Below, in pieces: positions 38,050 through 45,013 of a stretch of DNA of 45,013 nucleotides. Every line of letters starts with the position of its first letter. The first letter of the stretch is position 1. A program made the translations under genes and the position numbers. Origin of the DNA: Gammaproteobacteria bacterium. GTDB taxonomy: Bacteria; Pseudomonadota; Gammaproteobacteria; Burkholderiales; Nitrosomonadaceae. Location: positions 1 to 45,013 of the forward strand of contig JAUIIB010000023.1 of NCBI GenBank assembly GCA_030431985.1. The letters are read 5' to 3'. The notes beneath the pieces are model-generated. The model was not told the DNA's origin, did not search any database, and saw nothing but the letters and a program-made list of their open reading frames with translations.

Positions 38050-38964
38050 ATGAAAGATACAGAGAACAATGCTTCTATCTCAACGATTTCACCAGCGCTC
38101 GTTTCAGCGTTACAAAGAGTCTTGCGTCCACTCATTAAATTAATGCTGACTAAAGGTATAACATATCCTTATCTAATTGATATTATTAAAAAAATATTTG
38201 TTGAGGTGGCGGATAAGGAGTTCAGGGCTGATGGTCAATCCTCCACCGATAGCTATTTGAGTGTACTTACAGGCGTTCATCGTAAGGATATTAAGCGGTT
38301 ACGTTCCAGTGTAACCATGAATCCAGAGACGATGCCTCAAGTTATTTCATTGGGTGCCCGGCTTGTGAGTATTTGGACAAGTGACGCTTTATATTTAGAC
38401 GAAAACGGCCGGCCTAAGCCGCTTGCGCGATTCGCAAGAAATGGTGGCGAGTTGTCTTTTGAGAGACTTGTTGCGCGTGTTAGTAGTGATATTCGTTCAC
38501 GCGTTGTTTTGGACGAGTGGCTGCGATTAGGGGTGGTTTATTTTGATGATCTAAAACAGGTTTGTTTGAATATAGAAGCCTTTGTTCCTGCAGAAGGTTT
38601 TGATGAGAAAGCTTATTACATGGGACACAATTTGCATGATCATACTGCAGCGATTGCGTGTAATCTGATTGGCGAAGGTCAACCATTTCTTGAGCGTAGT
38701 GTTCATTATGATGAATTAAGTAAGAATTCGATTAAGGTGCTTGCAGGACAATCTGAGTTGCTTGGCATGCAATCATTGCAGGCTGTTAATAAGAAAGCGA
38801 TGGTGCTGGAAAAAAAAGACATTTCGGATAGCGGTCCACGTTTCCGCATGACATTAGGTATTTACTTTTACAGTGAGCAGGTTGAATCACAAGGATCTGT
38901 TGTTGATACACATACATCTGCAGACGATACGACTGTGAAGGAAGATAGCCGAAAGTCAGTATGA
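38050..38964 (+). CDS. DUF6502 family protein
   Basis: A 304-residue cytoplasmic-looking protein. ALQRVLRPLIKLMLTKGITYPYLIDIIKKIFVEVADKEF, followed by VLTGVHRKDIKRLR, is the pattern I associate with DUF6502; the N-terminal region resembles a winged-helix DNA-binding domain, so a regulatory role is plausible. The middle holds FERLVARVSSDIRSRVVLDEWLRLGVV. No signal peptide. It commonly neighbours DUF5666 genes in betaproteobacteria, as here, and it is the best candidate to bind the dyads upstream. The ATG is weakly supported by a ribosome binding site. Confidence 0.75.
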   Translation: MKDTENNASISTISPALVSALQRVLRPLIKLMLTKGITYPYLIDIIKKIFVEVADKEFRADGQSSTDSYLSVLTGVHRKDIKRLRSSVTMNPETMPQVISLGARLVSIWTSDALYLDENGRPKPLARFARNGGELSFERLVARVSSDIRSRVVLDEWLRLGVVYFDDLKQVCLNIEAFVPAEGFDEKAYYMGHNLHDHTAAIACNLIGEGQPFLERSVHYDELSKNSIKVLAGQSELLGMQSLQAVNKKAMVLEKKDISDSGPRFRMTLGIYFYSEQVESQGSVVDTHTSADDTTVKEDSRKSV

Positions 38965-39047
38965 ACAGCATTGTCGCTTTCAAGACGAGATCTGAATTCT
39001 TATGTTGTTGCCCAATTAAATTGGACTACGACCATAGAAAATAAAGT

Positions 39048-39851
39048 ATGCATCATGCTTCAAAAGAGCAAGCTGGCTTATTGTTGGTTATTTTATTTGT
39101 CTGTAATTGTAGTGCAGCTTTAGCGAATCGATTAAATTTGAGTGTAGGTACAGAATTTACTAGCGGTAAATATGGGCGCACTACGTCTACAGATATATGG
39201 TACGTACCTTTTACTGCGCGATATAATCGTGATCGTGTATCGTTAAGGGTAACAATTCCTTACATTAGTGTTACGGGAACGCGTAGTGTGTTTGTTCCAA
39301 GTACTCGTTTCGATGGCGGTTTTTTAGGTGCTGCAAGCCATGACACAAAGGAGTTAGTTAGGCGGAGGACACAGTCTGGTCTTGGCGATATTATTACCGC
39401 ATTTACTTATAATTTGATCTATCACAAACCATCCAGGACTGCGTTTAATGTTACGGGAAGAATTAAGATTCCCACGGCCAGTACTTCACGTAGATTAGGT
39501 ACAGGCCAAGTTGATTATGCGGTTCAGGGTGATCTTTTTAAAAGACTTTCCAAGTTTAATCTTAGAGCTACATTTGGTTACCGCATACGGGGTGAGCCTC
39601 CAGGCGCTAGCTTTCGGAATGTTTTCTATGGTGGTGTAGGGGTAGGGTACAGACTATCAACTGAATCAACCGTTGGAACGAGCTTTAGCATAAATCAGTC
39701 TGCTGTTGGTTTGCAGGACTCAAGACTGTTATCTGCCTATTTTTCACACAGGATTAGTAAAAATATCCGGTTCAATATTTATGGCTTAAAAGGTTTTTCA
39801 GATCGTAGTCCTGACTGGGGTTCTGGAGCAAATTTGCAGTATAGCTATTAG
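39048..39851 (+). CDS. Outer-membrane beta-barrel protein (transporter-like)
   Basis: A 267-residue protein with a signal peptide (GLLLVILFVCNCSAALA, cleavage near residue 26). The mature part is a series of amphipathic beta-strands (LNLSVGTEFTSGKYG, IWYVPFTARYNRDRVSLRVTIPYI, FGYRIRGEPPG, SFRNVFYGGVGVGYRLS) ending in LQYSY, an aromatic-terminated C-terminus recognised by the BAM complex. I estimate about 12 strands; the class resembles FadL/phenol-degradation type barrels. It sits 83 bases after the DUF6502 gene in the same direction. Confidence 0.75.
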   Translation: MHHASKEQAGLLLVILFVCNCSAALANRLNLSVGTEFTSGKYGRTTSTDIWYVPFTARYNRDRVSLRVTIPYISVTGTRSVFVPSTRFDGGFLGAASHDTKELVRRRTQSGLGDIITAFTYNLIYHKPSRTAFNVTGRIKIPTASTSRRLGTGQVDYAVQGDLFKRLSKFNLRATFGYRIRGEPPGASFRNVFYGGVGVGYRLSTESTVGTSFSINQSAVGLQDSRLLSAYFSHRISKNIRFNIYGLKGFSDRSPDWGSGANLQYSY

Positions 39852-39877
39852 TGCGTTTTGCTTGAGACTGTAAATTT

Positions 39878-39891
39878 AACTGTTAACAGTT
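39878..39891. repeat. 14-bp palindrome
   Basis: AACTGTTAACAGTT is a perfect 14-bp palindrome 26 bases after the barrel gene. A second short inverted repeat (ACGCAA-CCC-TTGCGT, 39919-39933) follows. Neither has a T-tract; they may be regulatory sites upstream of the TPR gene. Confidence 0.4.
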
Positions 39892-39991
39892 TCAACAACA
39901 CCGTATGTAATGACTATAACGCAACCCTTGCGTCGGTCATGCTCACAGCGACTTTAGTGTAAAATTCAAACTAAACAATAACAATAAATAA

Positions 39992-42514
39992 ATGAAGACA
40001 ATGAATTTTTACTATTTGCAACAATTATTATTCCGTCAGCTGTGTGGTGCATTGCTGATTTGCTGCAGTGTTGCCGCGTTTGCGGAGGAAAAAACAGCCA
40101 GTGGTGCGGAATCGTCTGAATCTGTCGTTGAAACACTGCAACAGCAAGTCAGGGCACTCGAAGAAAGAGAGCGGCAGCGCTATACGCTGGAACTTGAAGG
40201 ACAGCGAAAACAGGTTGACTGGTTGATAACGCTGTTGACATTGTTCGCCGCTGTGCTTGCGTTGATCGGTGTTTTTGTTCCTTTCATGATACACCGCAAA
40301 AACAAAGAGTTAATTGAACTGGAGCGGCGCGAAATCAGACGATTAGTGTCGGCAGCCCAAGTTCATGTGCAGGAAGCCGAGCAATCTGCTCAGCTAACAT
40401 ACCAGTCCGAAGATCAGGTCAAGACATCGCTCGATAAAGTTGAAAGCATAAAAGAATATTGCACGGATCAGACCGATCAAGACACCCAAAAAGAGCACAT
40501 TGAGCACGAAGTTCAGTCTACACAGCAAGATTCGGTGTTTGACTCTAAGGCCGGTTTACGGGCTGCAGCAATTGAAGCGAGTAAAACCAATCAATCCGAA
40601 AAAGCCTATCAACTTTGGCTGGCATTGGTTGAGCTCGATCAGAATGATATCGATGCGTTGCTAAATGCAGGTTACTGGGCCCAGCAAATGGCTGAGCAAT
40701 CGTCGGATCATGAAATGCTGCGCTGGAGTCGGAAAGCCGGTGAGTTATATCGTCAAGTACTTGCGCTTAAACCTGATGCTTATGAAGCGGCAGTTAATTG
40801 GGGTAAAGTTCTGACCAATCAAGCTGAGATGCATGTGACGGATGATCTGGATACAGCACGTAATTTATGGCAACAGGCTGGTATGCAGTACCAGCTAGCT
40901 CTGGATATCGAACCTGACGCTTATCAAGCGGCAAATAACTGGGGTTGTATGCTGGCTGCCCAGGCATTGGTACTTGTTTCGAATGATTTGAAAACCGCGC
41001 GTGATTTGTGGCGTCAGGCGGGTGAACAATTTAAATATACCCTGGCCATTAAGCCGGATGAAGATGAGGCGCTGGCAAACTGGGGCGATGCACTGGCAGC
41101 CGAAGCTTTAGCATTAGCGCCAAGTAACCTGGGTGCGGCATGCGATTTGTGGCGACTTTCAGGTGGATTACGCCAGCGTGTGATGGACATCAAACCGGAC
41201 AATTTTGAAGTGGCATGTAATTGGGGTACTGCATTAGCATCTGAAGCTCGGATAATTGCTTTATGCAATAATGTTGCGGCACGTAAATTATGGCGGCAGG
41301 CAGGTGAGCAGTTCAGATGCGCACTAACGATTCGGCCAAATGACCACAAGGCGGCAGCTCATTGGGGTGCAGCATTAGCAGCAGAAGCTCAAGTGTTAGT
41401 GTTAGATGAACTTGATACAGCACGCGAATGTTGGCGCCAAGCAGGGATTCAATATCAGCGTGCGTTGGATGCTAATCCGAATGATTATGAAGCAGCCTAT
41501 GGCTGGGGCAATGTATTGGCTCAAGAAGCCTCCGCACTGGCTCAGAGTGATCCGCAAATGGCGCAAAATTTATGGCGACAGGCAGGCGCTCAATATCAGC
41601 GGGTACTTGACATCAATCCGAATAGTTATAAGGCGGCACATCATTGGGGCAATGTATTGGCCGATCAGGCTCGTATGGTTGCACCTGATGATCTGAAAGC
41701 GGCGCGTGACTTATGGCATCATGCAGGCGAACAATATGGACGGTCTTTGGCTATTCAGGCTGATCAGTATGCGCCAGTATTTAACTGGGGTAATGCACTG
41801 GCCGCTGAGGCTTTTGCACTCGCATCAGAGGATCTGGATTCGGCGCGAGACCTATGGCGCCAAGCGGGCGAGCAATTCAAGCACGCGTTAACAATTAAGC
41901 CGGATTTGCATCAGGCGGCACGCAATTGGGGTAAGGTGTTGGCAGCCGAAGCTTCTGTACAGGCTCTTGATGATTTGAAAGCGGCACGTGAGTTGTGGCA
42001 GCATGCGGGAGAGCAGTATCAATATGCACTCGGGAAAAAGCAGGATCATGAAACGGCGAATCTCTACGCTAACGCATTAGTCGATGAAGCCCGTGCAATT
42101 GCTACTAACGATCTCAGCATTGCACGCGATCTATGGCGTCAGGCAGGTGGACTATATCAGCGGGCGCTCAGCCTAAAATCGGATTCTCATCAGGCAGCCG
42201 GTAATTGGGGGGCAGCATTGCTCGAGGAAGCGCGCATTGTGTCGGTGAATAATCCTGACGGAGCCAATCAATTAAGGATGCAAGCCGAACAGCTCCTGTT
42301 ACGTTGCGTGAGTGCTGCTCCTGAAGTCGTTGCATATCATCTTGCCTGTGTATTCAGTGTACGTGGCGAGGTGGCGGATTGTCTGTACTGGTTGAAAGTT
42401 GCGCAACAACACGGTGTACTTGTCGATTGTATGGCGTTGCGGACTAATTCTGATTTAGATGCTGTTCGTGGGCGTGTCGATTTTCAGGCATGGCTGCAGT
42501 CAATTTGCCCTTAA
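39992..42514 (+). CDS. Membrane-anchored protein with eleven 47-residue TPR-like repeats
   Basis: An 840-residue protein. A signal-like segment (1-31, ending AAFA) is followed by a coiled coil (about 45-75), a membrane helix (about 77-99, WLITLLTLFAAVLALIGVFVPF) and a second coiled coil (about 100-155). From about 244 to 759 there are eleven tandem units of 46-48 residues of the form DLWRQAGEQYQRAL.IKPD..EAA.NWG.ALA.EA......DL..AR. Each unit contains a TPR-like helix pair. A divergent C-terminal domain (about 760-840) follows. TPR arrays mediate protein-protein contacts; the partner is unknown. Confidence 0.85.
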   Translation: MKTMNFYYLQQLLFRQLCGALLICCSVAAFAEEKTASGAESSESVVETLQQQVRALEERERQRYTLELEGQRKQVDWLITLLTLFAAVLALIGVFVPFMIHRKNKELIELERREIRRLVSAAQVHVQEAEQSAQLTYQSEDQVKTSLDKVESIKEYCTDQTDQDTQKEHIEHEVQSTQQDSVFDSKAGLRAAAIEASKTNQSEKAYQLWLALVELDQNDIDALLNAGYWAQQMAEQSSDHEMLRWSRKAGELYRQVLALKPDAYEAAVNWGKVLTNQAEMHVTDDLDTARNLWQQAGMQYQLALDIEPDAYQAANNWGCMLAAQALVLVSNDLKTARDLWRQAGEQFKYTLAIKPDEDEALANWGDALAAEALALAPSNLGAACDLWRLSGGLRQRVMDIKPDNFEVACNWGTALASEARIIALCNNVAARKLWRQAGEQFRCALTIRPNDHKAAAHWGAALAAEAQVLVLDELDTARECWRQAGIQYQRALDANPNDYEAAYGWGNVLAQEASALAQSDPQMAQNLWRQAGAQYQRVLDINPNSYKAAHHWGNVLADQARMVAPDDLKAARDLWHHAGEQYGRSLAIQADQYAPVFNWGNALAAEAFALASEDLDSARDLWRQAGEQFKHALTIKPDLHQAARNWGKVLAAEASVQALDDLKAARELWQHAGEQYQYALGKKQDHETANLYANALVDEARAIATNDLSIARDLWRQAGGLYQRALSLKSDSHQAAGNWGAALLEEARIVSVNNPDGANQLRMQAEQLLLRCVSAAPEVVAYHLACVFSVRGEVADCLYWLKVAQQHGVLVDCMALRTNSDLDAVRGRVDFQAWLQSICP
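40721..42268 (+). repeat. Tandem 141-bp coding repeats
   Basis: The DNA encoding the eleven TPR-like units has a period of about 141 bases. The units have diverged in synonymous and non-synonymous positions, but the GCGNGANNTNTGGCGNCANGC-type core (encoding ARDLWRQA) recurs. Confidence 0.8.
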
Positions 42515-42562
42515 GTAAGAAGGGGCGTTACATTTGGTATGATGGTTTATGATTAAAATCGG

Positions 42563-42760
42563 TTGTCCACAGAAGTTGTGGATAACTCTGTGGACAGGAT
42601 GTACATTGAGTACTTAACATACCTTCTTATAACGGTTTTTTTTAGTTCGATTAATTTTTGTTCGATAATAAATCGTTATAAATCAACATGTTATTCTGTG
42701 TTCTAGTGTTTATGCGGTTTTACGTTAAATTGTGTGCGATTTTATTTGCTGTGTGGATGA
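42563..42760. other. DnaA-box cluster, oriC-like
   Basis: TTGTCCACA (42563-42571), TGTGGATAA (42577-42585, the reverse of the perfect box TTATCCACA) and TGTGGACAG (42589-42597) lie within 35 bases; TGTGGATGA (42752-42760) is a fourth, one mismatch from consensus. Between them is very AT-rich DNA with an inverted pair TTATAACG (42627-42634) and CGTTATAA (42674-42681). The whole 525-base gap 42515-43039 has no gene. It could be oriC, a DnaA-titration site, or a DnaA-regulated region. There is no dnaA, dnaN or gidA nearby in the window. Confidence 0.45.
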
Positions 42761-43039
42761 TTTTTAAATGTCAAGCATTTTTTCGTGAATAATCGATTTT
42801 TGGACTAAATTGGCTCATATAAAATCTCAGCTAAAAACTGAAATAAAAGGGATAAATGGCTGTTGTTTATTCATTTATCTGTGACAGATTAGTGACGGTT
42901 ATATGACCAGTAATTCTAAAATTTTTTATATTCTAGGTCCTGAAATTCTCTTGGTATTCATTTTCGGACTGGTTACTTCAGGTAAACATATTCATGGAAA
43001 CGGCTATACCTTCAAAAATTACTTTGGTTATTTAATTAT

Positions 43040-44896
43040 ATGCTTTCACTTCAATCGCTAACATATCTTCAGGCTGGTATACCACTGCTGCAGCAATGTG
43101 ATCTCCAGGTTTTTGCGGGGCAGCGTATAGGACTGACAGGTAAAAATGGTTGTGGTAAATCTACGCTGTTTGCTCTGATTCGCGGTGCCGTAAAACCGGA
43201 TGTCGGAGAAATTTCGTTACAGGCGGGGAAAGCCATCGCGTTTGTTGAGCAGGAAATTGCCGAAACAAATCAGTCAGTGATCGATTTTGTACTGGACGGT
43301 GATGTTGAATTGCGTCAGCTTGAAGGTATTCTGGCGCAAGCAGAACATGACAGTGTCTGGTTTGAGGCGCAACAGCGTATGGAGATAATTGACGGTTACA
43401 GCGCGCGTGCGCGCGCAGCACAATTATTGGACGGTTTGGGTTTTACCAGTAACGCCCTGCAACAGCCGGTAAATCAGTTTTCCGGTGGTTGGCGTATGCG
43501 CTTAAATCTGGCACGCGCACTGATGCGCCGTGCCGATCTGCTGTTGCTCGACGAGCCAACTAATCATTTGGATCTGGAAGCAATACTCTGGCTGGAACGA
43601 TACTTGTCCCGATATCCGGGCAGTTTTATTGTCGTGTCTCATGACCGCGAATTTCTGAATGCCTGTGTTGATCGCATTATTCATATTTATGATTGTCGGA
43701 TTGAAAGTTATACCGGAAATTATGATGATTTTGAGCGGGCGCGTGCTGAACGTTTGCAGCAACAGACACAGGCGTATCAACAGCAGCAGAAACAGATCGC
43801 GCACATGGAAGATTTTGTTCGTCGTTTCCGGGCTAAGGCGACCAAAGCAAAGCAGGCGCAAAGCCGTATTAAGGCATTGGAACGATTAACCCGTATTGCG
43901 CCGGTGTACATGGATAACGACTGTTTCAGACTGCAAATCGATGCACCCGAACGTGGCCCGGATGTACTGCTTAGAACGCATCGCATGAGTTACGGTTATG
44001 CGGACAAACCATTGTTTAAGAAAGTCGATCTGATCATACAAACCGGCTCGCGAATTGCTGTGCTTGGGCCCAACGGTGCCGGTAAATCGACATTGATTAA
44101 GCTGTTGACGGGAAATATCAAGCCTGACTCAGGTGAGGTGGAGGTATCAGCCGATATTCGTGTCGGGTATTTTGCGCAGCACCAGCTCGAACATCTTGAT
44201 ATTAGCGCCACGCCACTACAGCATCTTGCCAGGCTTGCACCAGATCAAAATGAATTAACCTTACGTAAATTCTTAGGTCGTTTTGGGCTGGGCGGTGACG
44301 ATGAGAATCGCCCGGTTGCGACATTTTCCGGGGGAGAAAAGAGCCGTTTGGCACTTGCTTTGCTGGCATGGAAAAAACCGCATCTGTTGCTGCTTGATGA
44401 GCCAACCAATCATTTAGATCTCGATATGCGGGATGCGTTGACGCTGGCGTTGGAGGCATATACAGGTGCTGTAATTCTGGTTTCACATGACCGCAGTCTG
44501 GTGCGCGCGATTGCGGAAGAATTATGGCTGGTTGATAGTGGCACAGTGCAATTATTTGATGGCGATCTAGACGATTACAAGCGATGGGTAGACGCGAAGC
44601 GTGCTCAAAGTTTAGCTGGATCACATACAGCAGCCGGAACACCTAAACCAAAACAGGTAGCCAGACCGAATAAGAGGGCATTGCTATCCAAACAGGCAAA
44701 ATTGGAAATTACAATGAGTACCGCCCAGAAAGAACTTGCCGAAGCGCGTCGGCAACTGGCCGATCCATCGACTTATACACAACGCACACGTGCCGAAATC
44801 GATCAGCTGAATGCAGTGCATGTTGCACTGGAACAAAAAATAGCTGATCTCGAAGAAACCTGGTTGGAACTGGAAATGGCATTGGAAGCATCATAA
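43040..44896 (+). CDS. yheS: ABC-F ATPase, YheS type
   Basis: A soluble twin-ATPase of 618 residues, probably acting on the ribosome as other ABC-F proteins do. ATPase 1: Walker A GKNGCGKST (about residue 34), signature FSGGWRMRLNLARAL, Walker B LLLLDEPTNHLD. ATPase 2: GPNGAGKST, FSGGEKSRLALALL, LLLLDEPTNHLD. The linker between them (about 240-290) is a basic coiled coil (QQQQKQIAHMEDFVRRFRAKATKAKQAQSR). The C-terminus ends in a coiled coil. The N-terminal region resembles E. coli YheS more than Uup. It has no membrane segment. Confidence 0.9.
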   Translation: MLSLQSLTYLQAGIPLLQQCDLQVFAGQRIGLTGKNGCGKSTLFALIRGAVKPDVGEISLQAGKAIAFVEQEIAETNQSVIDFVLDGDVELRQLEGILAQAEHDSVWFEAQQRMEIIDGYSARARAAQLLDGLGFTSNALQQPVNQFSGGWRMRLNLARALMRRADLLLLDEPTNHLDLEAILWLERYLSRYPGSFIVVSHDREFLNACVDRIIHIYDCRIESYTGNYDDFERARAERLQQQTQAYQQQQKQIAHMEDFVRRFRAKATKAKQAQSRIKALERLTRIAPVYMDNDCFRLQIDAPERGPDVLLRTHRMSYGYADKPLFKKVDLIIQTGSRIAVLGPNGAGKSTLIKLLTGNIKPDSGEVEVSADIRVGYFAQHQLEHLDISATPLQHLARLAPDQNELTLRKFLGRFGLGGDDENRPVATFSGGEKSRLALALLAWKKPHLLLLDEPTNHLDLDMRDALTLALEAYTGAVILVSHDRSLVRAIAEELWLVDSGTVQLFDGDLDDYKRWVDAKRAQSLAGSHTAAGTPKPKQVARPNKRALLSKQAKLEITMSTAQKELAEARRQLADPSTYTQRTRAEIDQLNAVHVALEQKIADLEETWLELEMALEAS

Positions 44897-44909
44897 TTCG
44901 TGGCGACAT

Positions 44910-45013
44910 GAGGGTGTAAAGTTTTCTGTGTAACTGTCTGAGTTAAGTGTAGTCCTTCAAACGGTCTTCGAATTCGATTGTAAATCTATTCAGCGCCTGT
45001 TTCCAGTTATGGA
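44910..45013 (-). mobile_element. Right edge of an IS256-like insertion sequence (partial)
   Basis: The last 71 bases encode, on the minus strand, the C-terminus of a transposase (next entry). The 33 bases between its stop and 44910 start GAGGGTGTAAAGTTTTCTGT, which resembles the terminal inverted repeats of IS256-family elements. The inferred outer end is about 13 bases after the YheS stop, so the element abuts that gene. The other end and target duplication lie outside the window. Confidence 0.6.
44943..45013 (-). CDS. IS256-family transposase, C-terminal end (partial)
   Basis: On the minus strand from the window edge the frame reads HNWKQALNRFTIEFEDRLKD, then YT and a stop at 44943. The pattern 'W..AL..F.I.F..R' is typical of IS256-type (mutator-like DDE) transposase C-termini. 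Only 23 residues are visible, so intactness and exact IS identity cannot be judged. Confidence 0.65.
   Translation of the reverse strand, partial: HNWKQALNRFTIEFEDRLKDYT

Overview
The window looks like a chromosomal segment of a low-to-moderate GC betaproteobacterium, most likely an autotroph of the Nitrosomonas type. This is inferred from a proteobacterial octameric-type phosphoribulokinase (Calvin cycle), GatCAB, the surE-pcm-nlpD order, an ihfA-MerR pair behind pheST, and several envelope families common in that group (DUF5666, DUF6502, TIGR04073, DUF3047). No search was run, so the genus is a guess.

Layout. Positions 1-5000 hold translation and nucleoid genes: the end of rpmI, rplT, a terminator, pheS, pheT, ihfA, a MerR-type regulator, then a tRNA-Pro(GGG). 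Positions 5100-8133 hold surE, pcm, nlpD and a YgfX/CptA-like membrane protein, with no rpoS where many gammaproteobacteria have it. Positions 8215-11336 are a minus-strand run of small envelope proteins. It contains a two-gene module (Gly/Tyr/Pro-rich secreted protein plus 'VMVLPG' lipoprotein) present twice in tandem; one lipoprotein copy is frameshifted. Positions 11614-14870 hold cbbP and a UvrD helicase. Positions 14900-20371 hold a PAS-like protein, an orphan PhoU-like protein, a DUF3047 protein, an ABC exporter and a TraB-family membrane protein. A gene-free stretch at 20372-20921 carries a strong plus-strand terminator that no visible gene explains.

Positions 20922-27608 (minus) are the complete rod-shape operon mreB-mreC-mreD-mrdA-rodA-rlpA, divergent from gatC-gatA-gatB. 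These are followed by a helical membrane-anchored protein, ampD, and tmk-holB.

Positions 34772-42514 are the most accessory-looking part: a DUF5666 protein with Gly repeats and a repetitive acidic tail; an acidic six-repeat helical protein with a putative type I secretion C-terminus; a 700-bp intergenic region with four related dyads, a long inverted repeat and a 33-bp palindrome; a DUF6502 protein; an outer-membrane barrel; and a membrane-anchored protein with eleven 47-residue TPR-like repeats. I propose these as a candidate envelope/secretion locus. The right end has an oriC-like cluster of DnaA boxes, an ABC-F ATPase (YheS type), and the edge of an IS256-like insertion sequence that runs out of the window.
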